This document shows, in pieces, positions 25,733-35,829 of a DNA stretch of 64,000 nt. How positions within the stretch are numbered: the first letter of the stretch is position 1; each line of letters opens with the position of its first letter. Both the position numbers and the translations under genes were made by a program. This DNA is from Herbaspirillum huttiense (GTDB lineage Bacteria; Pseudomonadota; Gammaproteobacteria; Burkholderiales; Burkholderiaceae_D), in the NCBI RefSeq assembly GCF_004367745.1, contig NZ_CP037993.1, forward strand, positions 2,604,001 through 2,668,000, read 5' to 3'. Below the pieces are notes generated by a model. It was given only the letters and a program-made list of their open reading frames with translations, did no database searches and was not told where the DNA came from.

Positions 25733-26848
25733 ATGAACAACAAGAAGGATTTGGCCAGCGCCATGAATACCATCAGCCACCGCACTTCGCTGACCCAGCT
25801 GTTTACCCGCCCCTTGCAAGCCGTGATGCCGGGCCTGATGCCTCAGGCTCCCGCTGCGCTGCACGTTGCCCAGCCGCGCAAGTTGCCGGCGGCACTGGTG
25901 GACCGCCTGCTGGAACAGGAAGGGCAGCGCGGCCTGCGCCACGCGGGCTTGCCCCGCGCCACCTTCAATGCACCGCAGCCGGCGGCCCATCGCGCTGCCA
26001 CGTTCAGCTATCCGCTGCATATCGACCGCGCCAGCATTGAAGCATTGCCCGCAGCCTGCGGCGTCTACATTTTGCGTGGTGTGAACGATCAGGCTTTGTA
26101 CGTGGGCCGCAGCGTGAACCTGCGCAGCCGCGTGCTGGCCCATTTGCACAATCATGAAGAACAATTCCTGATCGGCCAGACCCGCCGCATCGAATGCCGT
26201 CGCACCGCCGGTGAGCTGGGCGCTGCCCTGCTGGAAAGCAGCCTGCTGCGTGATCTGCGTCCGTCGCACAACAAGAAGCAGCGCACCAAGCGTGGACTGT
26301 TCACCTTGCGCCTGAACGAGGTCGGCCAGCCGCAGGTGGCCCAGGTTGAGGAACGTGAATTCAGCCGTGCCGAGAATCTGTTCGGCATCTATACCAGCGA
26401 GCGCGCGGCGCAGGAAGCCCTGCAAAAGATGGTCGAGCGCCATGGCCTGTGCTCCATTGCCACCGGTCTGGAGCAGCCCGATGGCATCGGCATGGCCTGC
26501 TTCGGCCGCCAGATCCGCCGTTGCCGCGGTGCCTGCACCGGTGAAGAAACGCATGAACAGCACCAGCAGCGCCTGATGCAGGCGCTGGAAGACTTGCGCA
26601 TCCTGCCTTGGCCTTACGCTGGCCCGATGGCCCTGGTAGAGCAGGGTGATGGCTGGCAGCAGGTGCATGTCATCGATCATTGGCGTTATCTGGGCTCGCT
26701 GGACCGGGACAACCGCCAACTGGCCAGCCGTCCGGCCGCCAGTCTCAAGGGTTTTGACCTGGAGAGCTACAAGCTGATGATCCAGCCGTATCTGCTGGGC
26801 CAGTTGGAACTGCGTCCGCTGCCCGGGCTGCCGCTGGCGCAGGGCTGA
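25733..26848 (+). CDS. GIY-YIG excision nuclease, Cho/UvrC-N-like
   Basis: A 371-residue protein. The GIY-YIG nuclease domain begins at residue 110 (GVYILRGVNDQALYVGRS), with the conserved Arg shortly after and the catalytic Glu in ALLESSLLRD. A Cys-bearing segment, RRCRGACTGEETHEQHQQRL, corresponds to the part following the nuclease domain in Cho. There is no UvrC C-terminal nuclease or helix-hairpin-helix half, so it should make only the 3' incision in UvrAB-dependent repair. The first 95 residues are an extra N-terminal part compared with E. coli Cho. A start at 25763 is possible. It lies 156 bases after ligD; no LexA box is visible upstream. Confidence 0.85.
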   Translation: MNNKKDLASAMNTISHRTSLTQLFTRPLQAVMPGLMPQAPAALHVAQPRKLPAALVDRLLEQEGQRGLRHAGLPRATFNAPQPAAHRAATFSYPLHIDRASIEALPAACGVYILRGVNDQALYVGRSVNLRSRVLAHLHNHEEQFLIGQTRRIECRRTAGELGAALLESSLLRDLRPSHNKKQRTKRGLFTLRLNEVGQPQVAQVEEREFSRAENLFGIYTSERAAQEALQKMVERHGLCSIATGLEQPDGIGMACFGRQIRRCRGACTGEETHEQHQQRLMQALEDLRILPWPYAGPMALVEQGDGWQQVHVIDHWRYLGSLDRDNRQLASRPAASLKGFDLESYKLMIQPYLLGQLELRPLPGLPLAQG

Positions 26849-26862
26849 ATTCGCATTGACTT

Positions 26863-26892
26863 GGGCCGGTCTTCCCGGCCCTTGCTGTTTTT
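26863..26892 (+). terminator. Terminator after the Cho-like gene
   Basis: A GGGCCGG / CCGGCCC stem with a short loop is followed after six bases by TTTTT. It lies 14 bases after the stop at 26848. Confidence 0.65.
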
Positions 26893-26954
26893 GCCGGACC
26901 TGAAGTCCGCATCACATTCCTCCCGCTTTTTCTGTATTGACTCCCTTCGATCCG

Positions 26955-28322
26955 ATGCAACGACGATTCCCTCTCCCTGTCGCCGCCATCCTGCTGGCCG
27001 CTCCCTTCTGCCTGAACCCGGCCCATGCCGCTGATTCCGCAGGTTTCTGCAACACCGAGCAAACGCTGGACAAGGACCAGCTGGCTGCCACGCTGATCCG
27101 TACCTATCCCGTGAGTACCGCCTATCTGTCGGTCGGCAAGGAGCCAGCGCCGCTGAACTCGCCGCGTGCGCTGGTCGCCTGGCTGCTGCAAAAGCGCGCC
27201 ACGGAAAAGTCAGGGGGACAGGCCTGCCAGGGCGACAGCTGCAACGTCGACCACATGGCGGCCGATGTGCAATCGCTGCTGGATGGCAAGGATGCCCGTT
27301 TCCAGCCTAGTGGCCGCAGCGATGTCATCGCCTTCTTCCGCGACAACAGCCGCGTGGCCTTGCGCTGCACGACGGCCGATGCCAGTCCTCGGCTGGCCCA
27401 TGCAGATGCCGCCTTGCGCATGGGCGTGGCACCGGCTCCTGCATCGACGCCAGCGGCCGCACCTGCCGCGCCAGCCACGGCGCAGGCTCAGGAGGCTCAG
27501 CAGGCGGGCTGGATAGACCATGTACGCATTCGCGGCAATCCTGACCAGCTTTCCATCGATCATCGCAACAAGGCGGCTTTCGCCTCGGTCGATCGGGCCA
27601 GGGTGTCGCTGGCCAATGACGATGTGGCGCAATCGCGTACCAATGATGTTGTGGTGTTTGCCGGATATTCGCTGGACAAGCGGCCCATGGGCGAGCCGGG
27701 CAGCACCTATGAGGCGGTGCCTTATGTGGGCTTCAAGCAGAACCGGGTGACCACCTATGACACGGGCAATCCCGAGATCACCACGACGCGCACCAGCCAG
27801 ATCGGGATGCTGTCCGCCTTTCACTTCGCGCATGCGGATACGGCCAATACGGAGGATCTGACGGCGCGTCCCGACTACCTGGTCAACAATACCGACGGCA
27901 GCCGCCTGCTGACGGTCAACTTCACGCTCACGCCGGTTCGCCCGGGCGTGCTCAACGATTTCCTGCGCTGGAACAACGGGCTGGCGTTCAAGCCGATTCT
28001 GATCGGCCAGAGCCGTAACGGTATCTACATCAACCGGGGGGATCCGGATGTCTACGACCAGCACCGGGATTTCATCCGACTGGGGGCGCAGGCGGGGTTC
28101 ACGCTGTCTTCCACCAATCCGGCCTTGCCATTTGATTTCACCACGACCTATACCGGGTTGAAGGCTTTGCAGGGCAATCGCAGCATTCATTACTGGAAGT
28201 CGGTGCTGACTTACAACTTCAACCAGAACGTGGGCCTGAGCCTGGATTATTCGAACGGCTTGCTGCCCGATAGCGGGGATGCGGAACGCAAGTGGGGGTT
28301 GGGGGTGTCTAGCAAGTTCTGA
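26955..28322 (+). CDS. Outer-membrane beta-barrel protein of unknown role
   Basis: A 455-residue exported protein with a signal peptide ending near residue 25 (PVAAILLAAPFCLNPAHA). A periplasmic, Cys-containing N-terminal part runs to about 150, and an Ala/Pro linker follows to about 185. The rest is a barrel-like region of alternating residues that ends in Phe (GLGVSSKF), the usual outer-membrane insertion signal. I do not recognise the family; a phospholipase A1-type barrel was considered, but no catalytic His-Ser motif is evident. ATG at 26955 is chosen because it directly precedes the signal peptide. Its end overlaps the convergent small gene at 28247 by 76 bases. Confidence 0.7.
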   Translation: MQRRFPLPVAAILLAAPFCLNPAHAADSAGFCNTEQTLDKDQLAATLIRTYPVSTAYLSVGKEPAPLNSPRALVAWLLQKRATEKSGGQACQGDSCNVDHMAADVQSLLDGKDARFQPSGRSDVIAFFRDNSRVALRCTTADASPRLAHADAALRMGVAPAPASTPAAAPAAPATAQAQEAQQAGWIDHVRIRGNPDQLSIDHRNKAAFASVDRARVSLANDDVAQSRTNDVVVFAGYSLDKRPMGEPGSTYEAVPYVGFKQNRVTTYDTGNPEITTTRTSQIGMLSAFHFAHADTANTEDLTARPDYLVNNTDGSRLLTVNFTLTPVRPGVLNDFLRWNNGLAFKPILIGQSRNGIYINRGDPDVYDQHRDFIRLGAQAGFTLSSTNPALPFDFTTTYTGLKALQGNRSIHYWKSVLTYNFNQNVGLSLDYSNGLLPDSGDAERKWGLGVSSKF

Positions 28323-28555
28323 TGAGTGGACGCTGCGCTGTTGCGATACTTAATCGCATCCTGCACCAAGCCCGTAGAGCAGCCATTCGGTAGCTCTGCC
28401 CGCACGGACTCTCTTTCTTCGGGTAGGCATGCGTTTGCTTTCATCTCGCCCTGAACATTGATGGGCGGTAAATCAGAATGCGGCGGGCTCGCTGATGTCG
28501 TGGAGGGAGCGATGATGAACATCGAGAACAGATAGAGGAGGGGTCTGCTTTTCAT
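28247..28555 (-). CDS. Small exported protein, candidate immunity protein
   Basis: A 102-residue protein with a clear signal peptide (MKSRPLLYLFSMFIIAPSTT, cleavage near residue 22) and two Cys in the mature part (KANACLPEE and PNGCSTG), so a periplasmic location is likely. Its ATG overlaps the stop of the preceding reading frame by four bases (ATGA), a typical arrangement of a toxin gene followed by its immunity gene. No family is recognised. The immunity role rests on position beside a VgrG fragment and on export; it may also be a decaying remnant. Confidence 0.5.
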   Translation of the reverse strand: MKSRPLLYLFSMFIIAPSTTSASPPHSDLPPINVQGEMKANACLPEERESVRAELPNGCSTGLVQDAIKYRNSAASTHQNLLDTPNPHLRSASPLSGSKPFE

Positions 28556-29022
28556 AGAATCTTGGGTTCTAAGACAGTGATGTGAAAATGATGTGCATGT
28601 GTCTTTTCATTTCGTGATATTTGCAGATTGGCGACTGGCGCATTTTTGTCTTTGCTATTGGTATCCATGAACCATGGATCAAATATCTGCGAAACGGCTG
28701 GAGACTTCATCAGTGACTTTCTAAATGCTCTGACCTTGCTGGGTTCATTCTTATTTCTTTCTTCATTCCAAGCAGCTTCTGCCAGATTGAGCCTGACGTC
28801 TGCTTTTGCGGCCAGTTCTCTTGCCGTAGTTAAAGCTTCCAGTGCCGCTGAGTTGTCAGGATGGTTTTTACTCGCTTTAGCGGCTTTCACAAGCTGCTGA
28901 CGAGCAGTGGCTTGTTCTGTCTTCGCCTGCCTGAATTCTGCAAACAGAGATTTCTCAGCTTCACTCACATTAGGCGTGTCAATACCCCATTTTTTGCGAA
29001 GTTCTTCCCGATTCAGGTGAGT
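28552..29022 (-). pseudogene. Tail of a possible type VI effector, start lost
   Basis: From about 29022 the frame reads THLNREELRKKWGIDTPNVS and then a Lys/Ala/Glu-rich helical stretch, ending KTHAHHFHITVLEPKIL. The N-terminal part is missing; just upstream the reading passes into the wrong frame of a VgrG fragment. The terminal HHFHITV recalls the last metal-binding His motif of murein endopeptidases such as MepA, which would suit a cell-wall-attacking effector with a periplasmic immunity partner, but this is a weak resemblance. It probably cannot be made as a functional protein. Confidence 0.5.
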
Positions 29023-29773
29023 CCTGCTGGCCGGTGCCGTCGTAGACCGGCAGGTCCGGGACCTTGGCCTGGCCGTCGAAGATGACCAGTTTGTGGCGCG
29101 CCAGGTGCTGGCCAGTGGCGTGCGCTTGGCCGCCATCCTGTTGATGCTCGAAGCGAAAGTTCAGCCCCTCGCTGGCCAGGATACGGCGCAGCAAGGCGAA
29201 ATCACTCTCGCGATATTGCGTGCAGATGTCGCGCTTGGACAGCGTCTGGGTGACATCCAGAGCGAAATTGGCTTGCGGGTATTCCTTCAGGACGGCGCTG
29301 GCGATGTCGGTAACGTTCATGTCCTGAAACAGGAAGCTGTCGCGGCGGCGGTCGAGGAAGGCGAGGAAGGATTCCAGCCGTAGCCTGTAGCGCGCCAGTC
29401 CGCCATCAGCACCCAGCCATGAAGCCTGCGTGCAGTAGCCATGCCAGGCGCGTCGGCTGCCGTCAGCCTGCAGCAGACGCAGGGTCAGCTCGGTGCCGAT
29501 GAATTGCTTGAGATCGAGATCGGTGGAAACCGAAAGGGCATCGATGTCGAACTGGAAGTTGTCATTGACGCTCTCCTGGCCGTGGAAGCACTCCACGACC
29601 AGGGATTCAGACAGACCGGCTTCCTGCGCGCTGTCCAGCCTGATCAGGCGCGCGTGTTGCGACAGGCCGGGGCCGAAGAGCGAAGAGGGGAAGCCAGCAA
29701 GGAGTGTGGAAGGAAAGCGCGGTGCAACGGGCGCGCTGTGCTGCCTGCCGGGCGGTGCTGCATCTTGCGTCAC
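28979..29773 (-). pseudogene. VgrG N-terminal fragment (type VI secretion)
   Basis: The first 250 residues match the Rhs/VgrG gp27-like domain: FHGQESVNDNFQFDIDALSV, RRRDSFLFQDMNVTDIASAV, CTQYRESDFALLRRILASEG followed by LNFRFEH. A full VgrG is usually 600-900 residues and carries the gp5-like spike. Here VgrG similarity stops at about 29025 after LPVYDGTGQQ, and the frame closes 16 codons later. The neighbouring sequence continues in another frame as an unrelated tail. Translation would start at a GTG (29773) with GAGG upstream. A deletion that joined a vgrG to a downstream effector gene explains this best. No other type VI genes are in the window. Confidence 0.75.
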
Positions 29774-30003
29774 GGGATAGCCTCATCTTGATGGTCCGCC
29801 ATTCGCGCTGTGCCGCGAATGACCGTGTGTTGGTCTTCAACACCACGCTGGCATCAAGTTGTCCCCGTGCTACCCCCGTATCGACTGCTGCATGGCAGCG
29901 GCGCTCAGCAATAAGCCCGCTCATTTTTGTGCCGTGCATTTTGCCAATCCGGGCCTTCACCCTCCATCGAAAAAGTTCGTTAATTCATGACTGAAATATG
30001 GGT

Positions 30004-30047
30004 AAGAAAAATAAAGCTTCATGCCGCAGCATGGCGACATGAAGCTT
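30004..30047 (-). terminator. Terminator of the solute-binding-protein gene
   Basis: An AAGCTTCATG / CATGAAGCTT inverted repeat (30014-30023 and 30038-30047). On the minus strand it is followed by a U-rich stretch (TTTATTTTTCTT). It lies 17 bases after the stop at 30064. Confidence 0.8.
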
Positions 30048-30063
30048 CAACCAGATTTGCTCT

Positions 30064-30867
30064 TTACTGGAACGTGCTGACCATCTTCGCCGGCAGCGGC
30101 ACATTGAGCCATTTCTGCACGATGGCATTGAGTTCGCCGCTCTTCTTGGCCGCCGTCAGCACCTCGTTGACCTTGCCCAGCAAGGCCGTCTCTCCCTTGT
30201 TCAAGCCGACGTTGCAGGCCGATTCCTGGATGATGTACTTGAGCACCGGCTTGTTGTTGGGCGCCTTCTCCGCCAGGGCATAGGCGACGAAGTCGCCCGT
30301 ACCTACCAGCTGTACCTGGCCCGAGACATAGGCCGAAATCATGGCGTTGTTGTCCTCATAGCGCTTGATGGTGGCGCTCTTGGGGGCCGTATCGGTCAGT
30401 TGCAGATCCTGGAAAGTGCCGCGCGCCACCCCCACGGTCTTGCCGGCCAGATCGGCGGGCCCGCTGACTGCCACGCTCGCCACGCCAAACACGCTGTTGT
30501 TGTAGGGCGCATAGGGCTGGGAAAAATCGATCACCTTCTCACGCTCGGCATTCTTGCCCAGCGTGGAAATGACCAGATCGGCCTTGTGAGTCTGCAGATA
30601 GGCGATGCGGTTGGCGCTGGCCACCGGAACCAGTTGCACCTTGACGCCCATTTTCTGGGCGATCAGCTTGGCGACATCGATGTCCAGCCCCTGCAACTGC
30701 AGGTCCGTGTTGACGGAACCGAAAGGCGCAAAGTCCTGCGGTACGCCGATGCGCACCACGCCGGCCTTCTGGATGTCGGCCAGTGCATCGGCCTGTGCCG
30801 GCGCGTTGGCCAGCACGCCCAGACTGAGTGCAATCGAAAGGGTCAGCAGGCGGTGTTTGGATGTCAT
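30064..30867 (-). CDS. Amino-acid ABC transporter periplasmic binding protein
   Basis: A 267-residue family-3 solute-binding protein with a signal peptide (MTSKHRLLTLSIALSLGVLA, cleaved near ADA). The domain has VVRIGVPQDFAPFGSVN and ADLVISTLGKNAEREKVIDF, then SQPYAPY, the ligand-binding pattern of polar amino-acid receptors. No permease or ATPase gene is beside it, so it must share a transporter encoded elsewhere. GAGGAGACCAAGAAA-ATG gives a good start. It lies 60 bases downstream of pdeM with its own terminator and may be a separate unit. The ligand is unknown. Confidence 0.87.
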   Translation of the reverse strand: MTSKHRLLTLSIALSLGVLANAPAQADALADIQKAGVVRIGVPQDFAPFGSVNTDLQLQGLDIDVAKLIAQKMGVKVQLVPVASANRIAYLQTHKADLVISTLGKNAEREKVIDFSQPYAPYNNSVFGVASVAVSGPADLAGKTVGVARGTFQDLQLTDTAPKSATIKRYEDNNAMISAYVSGQVQLVGTGDFVAYALAEKAPNNKPVLKYIIQESACNVGLNKGETALLGKVNEVLTAAKKSGELNAIVQKWLNVPLPAKMVSTFQ

Positions 30868-30927
30868 TTTCTTGGTCTCCTCGTATGAATATCAGCGCGC
30901 CGATGATACCCCGTATTGGAGGGCGGT

Positions 30928-31584
30928 TCAGCCGGGCAGCGGCAAGACACAATCCTCGGCCGCCAGGTAGATGCGCTGCCCCGGCAAGGCATCGACACGA
31001 TAGCCGCCCGTGAACGCGCCAAACGCCGGGAGCATGGCCCAGCGCCCGTCCACCACGAAGCAGGGCAGCCGCAAGCTGTCGCCCGCCGAGGACAGGCGAT
31101 ACACCGGATGCACATGGCCGACAATGGCAAAGGCACCCTCCACCGTCTGCGGATGATGGCAAAAGGCCAGCGGGCCGACCCGCCAGGGTTCATCGACCAG
31201 CTCCATGCCCAGTGCTTCAGGCGGATCCCCCGCATGATGGTCGTGATTGCCGCGCACCAGCGTGAGCGTCAGTCCCGCGTTGCGGCCACGCCATTGCGCC
31301 AGCGCCGCGAGCGTTCCTGCAGCACGGCCCGCGCGAGCATGCAGGAAATCCCCAAGGAACACGATGTGACGCACCGCATGCTGCTGAACCAGCGCATCAA
31401 TGGCCTCCAGGTTGGCGCGGGTCGTGCCGTGCGGTACCGGAATGCCGCCCGCCCGAAACGCCGCCGCCTTGCCGAAATGCACATCGGCCAGGATCAGCAT
31501 GCCGCGCTCGCGCCACAGCACGGCGCGTTCCGGCAACATGGTCAGGATGGCGCCATCGGCGTCGAAGCTGGGGTATTGCGTCAT
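30928..31584 (-). CDS. pdeM: Ligase-associated metallophosphoesterase PdeM
   Basis: A 218-residue calcineurin-like phosphoesterase. Its metal motifs come in order: [34 protein letters not shown] and GHVHPVYRL. This short form, beside a helicase, ligase and exonuclease, is the ligase-associated DNA-repair endonuclease named PdeM. It is the last gene of the operon and overlaps the helicase gene by four bases. The known relative from Pseudomonas is a Mn-dependent nuclease; the biological lesion it handles is not well defined. Confidence 0.9.
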   Translation of the reverse strand: MTQYPSFDADGAILTMLPERAVLWRERGMLILADVHFGKAAAFRAGGIPVPHGTTRANLEAIDALVQQHAVRHIVFLGDFLHARAGRAAGTLAALAQWRGRNAGLTLTLVRGNHDHHAGDPPEALGMELVDEPWRVGPLAFCHHPQTVEGAFAIVGHVHPVYRLSSAGDSLRLPCFVVDGRWAMLPAFGAFTGGYRVDALPGQRIYLAAEDCVLPLPG

Positions 31585-34139
31585 GCGGCAGTCCGGGGCT
31601 TGGCCTTGCGCCGTGCGGCGGGCTGGGGTTGTTCACGAGAGGCGGTCTTGTCGGCGGCACCTTCCAGCTCGCGCAGCATGCGTGCGACGCGGTCCGCCAG
31701 TTTCTCGGTCGAGAGTTTCTCGCGGAAGCGTTCCACCATCAGCGGCAGCGCAAACGGGGTAGGGCGCTCCAGTTGCACCAGCGTCATGGTGCGCGCCCGC
31801 AGCTCGGCGAGGGTGCTGCGCAGGCGCTCCAGTTCCAGCTCCTGTTCCAGTACCTCGCGCTGGGCCTGGGTGAGCAGAAGATTGCCGGCATCATGCTTGC
31901 GGAAGACCTCGAAGAACAGCGCCGACGACGCCTGCAACTGGCGCGCGCTCTTGTGCTGGCCCGGATAGCCTTGGCTGACCAGTCCGGCAATGCGGGCGAT
32001 CTCGCGGAAGCGCCGTTGCGACAATTCCGTCGCGTTCAGGCTGGCGAGTACGTCCTCCAGCAAATGCTCTTCGCTGAAAAGGTCCTGCGCCTGTTGCGGG
32101 GCCAGACGGGCCATCTCCACCTGGTCCGCCGCCAGCAATTCGAAACCATAGTCGTTCACGGCAATGGAGAAGGTGGCTGCGCGCGTGCTGGCCAGTCGCC
32201 AGGCGAGCAGCGAGGCCAGCCCCATGTGGACCAGACGCCCGGCAAAGGGATAGAAGAACAGGTGATGCCCCTCGCGGCTTTTGAGGGCTTCCACCACCAG
32301 CCGCTCCCCCGTCGGCAGCGCCGACCAGGCATGCTGCAAGGCCAGTAGCGGCTGCACGGCCTGCATCTCGGGGCCGTCGAAGTGCTGTTGCTCGGCTTGT
32401 TGCAAACGATCCAGGACGGCATGCGCCAGTGTCGAGGACAAGGGCATGCGCCCGCCTTGCCAGCGAGGGACCGCGCCACTGCCGGCGGTGCTGCGACGGA
32501 CCCAGGCCGTCATCTCATGCACCCGGACAAATTCCAGCACCCGCCCCCCGAAGAGAAAACGGTCACCCGGACGCAGGCGCGCGATGAAACCTTCTTCGAT
32601 GGTGCCGATGCGTCCGCCCTTCATGTACTGCACATGCAGGCTGGCATCGGCCACGATGGTGCCGATGTTCATGCGATGCCGGCGCGCGATGGCGGGCACA
32701 TCCACACGGTAGACGCCATCCTCGCCCTGGCACACCCGGTGATATTCGGGATAGGCGGTCAGGCTCTGGCCCCCGCGCACCACGAAATCCAGCGCCCACT
32801 GCCACTGGTCCTCACGCAGATCGCGATAGGACCACGCTTGCCGTACTTCCTCTAGCAGCGCATCGGCCTGGAAGCCGCCGCCCAGCGCGATGGTGACCAG
32901 ATGCTGCACCAGCACGTCCAATGGCGTTTCCGGTACCGGACGCTGTTCAACGCGGCCCGCTGCGACCGCATCCTGGGCCGCGATGGCTTCCACCAGTTCC
33001 AGGCTGTTGGTCGGCACCAGCGTGGCGCGCGAACTGCGACCCGGAGAGTGGCCGGAACGTCCCGCACGTTGCAGCAAGCGGGCCACGCCACGCGGACTGC
33101 CGATCTGCAATACCCGCTCTACCGGCGTGAAATCCACTCCCAGGTCCAGGCTGGAGGTGCAGACCACGGCCTTGAGCCGGCCATCGCGCAGGCCGTGCTC
33201 GACCCAGTCCCGCACTTCGCGGTCCAGCGAGCCATGGTGCAAGGCGATGATGCCAGCCCAGTCAGGCCGGGCGTCCAACAAATTCTGGTACCAAAGTTCA
33301 GCTTGGGACCGGGTATTGGTGAAGACCAGCGTACTGCCACTGGCCTCGATCTCCTGCACCACGGCCGGCAGCATCTGCATGCCCAGGTGGCCGGCCCAGG
33401 CAAAGCGCGCCGGTTGTGGCGGCAGAAGGGTATCGATGACGATGCGCTTGCGCTGTTCGCCGCGTACCAGCACGCCTTGTTCGGCAGCTGCCGGACCCAG
33501 CAGGGCTTGCAGTGATTGCTCAAGATTGCCGAGCGTCGCCGACAGCCCCCAGACCACCATTCCGGGCCGCCAGCGCCGCAGTCGCGCCAGCGCCAATTGC
33601 ACCTGCACACCGCGCTTGTTGCCCATCAGCTCGTGCCATTCATCGACGATGACGGCATCGAGCCTGGCAAAGCGCTGCCGGGCATCGGCTTGCGAAAGCA
33701 GCAGGGACAGGCTTTCAGGGGTGGTCACCAGCGCCTGCGGCAGGGATTTCATCTGGCGCGCACGTTCGACGGAGGCGGTATCGCCGGTCCGCATGCCCGC
33801 CTGCCAGTGCGGCAGCAGATCGGCCAGCGGCGCTTGCAGGGCGCGCAGGGTGTCGGCCGCCAGGGCGCGCATCGGTGTAATCCACAAGACCCGCAAGCCA
33901 GGAGCGTTGGCGGGCAGGTCAGGCATGCCGAGCCTCGGCTCGGCATGGAGCAGGGCTCCGAACCAGACGGCATAGGTCTTGCCCGACCCCGTGCCGGAAT
34001 GCAGCAAGCCGCTTTGGCCGCTGGCAGCGGCCTGCCAGACGGCGCGCTGGAAATCGAAGACTTCCCAGCCGCGCTGGCTGAACCATTGTTCTGCGCGTTT
34101 CAGTGCGGGCGCACGGGAGTTAGTCGTCTTGCGTGGCAC
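31581..34139 (-). CDS. Ligase-associated DEXH-box helicase (Lhr-Core type)
   Basis: An 852-residue superfamily-2 helicase. [20 protein letters not shown] carries Walker [10 protein letters not shown] is motif II (DEWH), and [20 protein letters not shown] is motif VI. The Lhr winged-helix and DUF part fills the C-terminal half. The length suits Lhr-Core, which lacks the long C-terminal region of full Lhr. Family members move 3' to 5' on single-stranded DNA and open RNA:DNA hybrids. It overlaps the ligase gene by 20 bases and pdeM by 4, which points to coupled translation and joint work on DNA ends. Confidence 0.92.
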   Translation of the reverse strand: MPRKTTNSRAPALKRAEQWFSQRGWEVFDFQRAVWQAAASGQSGLLHSGTGSGKTYAVWFGALLHAEPRLGMPDLPANAPGLRVLWITPMRALAADTLRALQAPLADLLPHWQAGMRTGDTASVERARQMKSLPQALVTTPESLSLLLSQADARQRFARLDAVIVDEWHELMGNKRGVQVQLALARLRRWRPGMVVWGLSATLGNLEQSLQALLGPAAAEQGVLVRGEQRKRIVIDTLLPPQPARFAWAGHLGMQMLPAVVQEIEASGSTLVFTNTRSQAELWYQNLLDARPDWAGIIALHHGSLDREVRDWVEHGLRDGRLKAVVCTSSLDLGVDFTPVERVLQIGSPRGVARLLQRAGRSGHSPGRSSRATLVPTNSLELVEAIAAQDAVAAGRVEQRPVPETPLDVLVQHLVTIALGGGFQADALLEEVRQAWSYRDLREDQWQWALDFVVRGGQSLTAYPEYHRVCQGEDGVYRVDVPAIARRHRMNIGTIVADASLHVQYMKGGRIGTIEEGFIARLRPGDRFLFGGRVLEFVRVHEMTAWVRRSTAGSGAVPRWQGGRMPLSSTLAHAVLDRLQQAEQQHFDGPEMQAVQPLLALQHAWSALPTGERLVVEALKSREGHHLFFYPFAGRLVHMGLASLLAWRLASTRAATFSIAVNDYGFELLAADQVEMARLAPQQAQDLFSEEHLLEDVLASLNATELSQRRFREIARIAGLVSQGYPGQHKSARQLQASSALFFEVFRKHDAGNLLLTQAQREVLEQELELERLRSTLAELRARTMTLVQLERPTPFALPLMVERFREKLSTEKLADRVARMLRELEGAADKTASREQPQPAARRKAKPRTAA

Positions 34140-35829
34140 GATGCAGTTCTTTCTGTTTTTCTTCAGGCGGCAGGCTGGCCGACGGCCCCAGCAGCGCCCG
34201 CAGGCTGGTCAGGGTATCGGCCTGCTCGATGGTCTTGTCCAGGCGCTGGCGCAGAATGCGCGGGAAGCGCACGGCGATGCCTGCCTTGTGGCGCGAGGAC
34301 AGCGCAATTCCCTCGAAGCCGATCTCGAACACCATGCTCGGCTTGACGCTGCGGACGGGGCCGAATTTCTCGATGGTCGTCTTGCGGATGGCCTGGTCCA
34401 CCACGGCAATTTCGGCATCAGTGAGGCCGGAATACGCCTTGGCGAAAGGTACGAGCTTGCGTTCGCCCTGGTCATCCGGTGCATCCCAGACCGCGAAGGT
34501 GTAATCGGTGTAGAGCGAGGCGCGTCGGCCATGGCCGGCCTGGGCGTAGATCAGCACGGCATCGATGGAATAAGGATCGACCTTCCACTTCCACCAGGTG
34601 CCGACATTGCGCGTGCGGCCGATGCCGTAATGGGCTTCCCGTTGCTTGAGCATCATGCCTTCCACACCGCGTTCGCGCGAGGTGCTGCGCAATCGCGCCA
34701 GCGCCTCCCAGTCGCCCGAGGCGATTTGCGGTGCCAGCATCAGCGCGGGGCTTGCATGGGCCTGCACCAGCGTTTCAAGCCGGCTGCGGCGTTCGTGCTG
34801 GGGCAGGCTGCGCAGGTCTTGCCCATCCTGCTCGAGCAGGTCGTAGGCAATCAAACCCGCCGGCAGGTCCGCCAGCAGTCGGGCGGTCAGGTTCTTGCGG
34901 CCGATACGTTTTTGCAGATCGGCGAAGGGGGCCACACGATCGGCCTGGGGGCCGGAATCGGGCAGGCGGATCACGATCTCGCCATCGATCACGGTGCCGT
35001 CCGGGAGGGCCAAAGCGGCTAGCTCGGGGAAGCGATCCGTGATCAATTCTTCACCGCGCGACCACAGCCAGTTGCTTCCCTGACGTCGCACCAGCTGGGC
35101 GCGGATGCCGTCGTATTTCCATTCGACTTGCCAGTCCGAGAGCGGACCCAGGGTGTCCGGTGTTTCCAACAGGGGATGCGCCAGGAAGAATGGATAGGGC
35201 TGGCCGCCCTGCAACTGCGCATCCTGGCCGTCCGCCGGCGCGATGAGCGCGGCGAAACGGCGGGCGTCCGGACGCGCGCGGCCATCTGTCCAACCAACCA
35301 TGCGTTGCGCCACCAGCTTGGGATCGAGTTGCGCGACGCTGGCCAGTGCACGCGTGACCAGCAGCCGCGACACGCCCACGCGGAAACCACCGCCGATCAG
35401 TTTGGCGAGCAGGAAGCGTCCCTGCCAGTCCAGTTCATCCCAGGCAGCAAACAAGGCGGTGCGGATCACGGCAGGATCGGCCCCGCGCAAGGGCGCGATG
35501 CGCTCTTCCATCCAGCGCGCTAGCCCCAGGTCGCTTGACCCCTTGGGCGGCGGCAGGACGTGGGCGATGGTCTCGGCCAGGTCGCCGACGCTGTGATAGC
35601 ACTCCTCGAACAGCCATTCATCGATCTGCGCGTATTCCATGGCGCATTGCTTGAGCAAGCCCGTCGGGACGGCCTGGCGCGGCTTGCCGCCTGCCAGGAA
35701 ATACACCGCCCAGGCCGCATCGGCGGCATCGGCGCGGCCGAAGTAATCCTGCAGGGCCGCCAGCTTGCGCGTAGTGGAGGTGGTGGCATCCAGTTCGGCA
35801 TACAGCCGTGAAAATTCACGCATGGCCAC
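34120..35829 (-). CDS. ATP-dependent DNA ligase of the ligase-associated repair operon
   Basis: A 569-residue ATP-dependent ligase. [15 protein letters not shown] contains the nucleotidyl-accepting Lys (motif I), [11 protein letters not shown] is motif [14 protein letters not shown] residues (read [16 protein letters not shown]) are motif IV, and [10 protein letters not shown] is motif V. An N-terminal DNA-binding domain precedes the catalytic core. It differs from LigD in having no phosphoesterase or polymerase domains, so the window encodes two ATP-dependent ligases. It overlaps the exonuclease gene by 14 bases and the helicase gene by 20. It should seal nicks in the pathway of the four-gene operon. 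Confidence 0.93.
   Translation of the reverse strand: MAMREFSRLYAELDATTSTTRKLAALQDYFGRADAADAAWAVYFLAGGKPRQAVPTGLLKQCAMEYAQIDEWLFEECYHSVGDLAETIAHVLPPPKGSSDLGLARWMEERIAPLRGADPAVIRTALFAAWDELDWQGRFLLAKLIGGGFRVGVSRLLVTRALASVAQLDPKLVAQRMVGWTDGRARPDARRFAALIAPADGQDAQLQGGQPYPFFLAHPLLETPDTLGPLSDWQVEWKYDGIRAQLVRRQGSNWLWSRGEELITDRFPELAALALPDGTVIDGEIVIRLPDSGPQADRVAPFADLQKRIGRKNLTARLLADLPAGLIAYDLLEQDGQDLRSLPQHERRSRLETLVQAHASPALMLAPQIASGDWEALARLRSTSRERGVEGMMLKQREAHYGIGRTRNVGTWWKWKVDPYSIDAVLIYAQAGHGRRASLYTDYTFAVWDAPDDQGERKLVPFAKAYSGLTDAEIAVVDQAIRKTTIEKFGPVRSVKPSMVFEIGFEGIALSSRHKAGIAVRFPRILRQRLDKTIEQADTLTSLRALLGPSASLPPEEKQKELHRATQDD

Noticed and set aside
28628..29085. Plus-strand frames opposite the VgrG remains
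   Set aside because: They overlap the effector tail and VgrG in antisense and show no protein-like motif or ribosome site.
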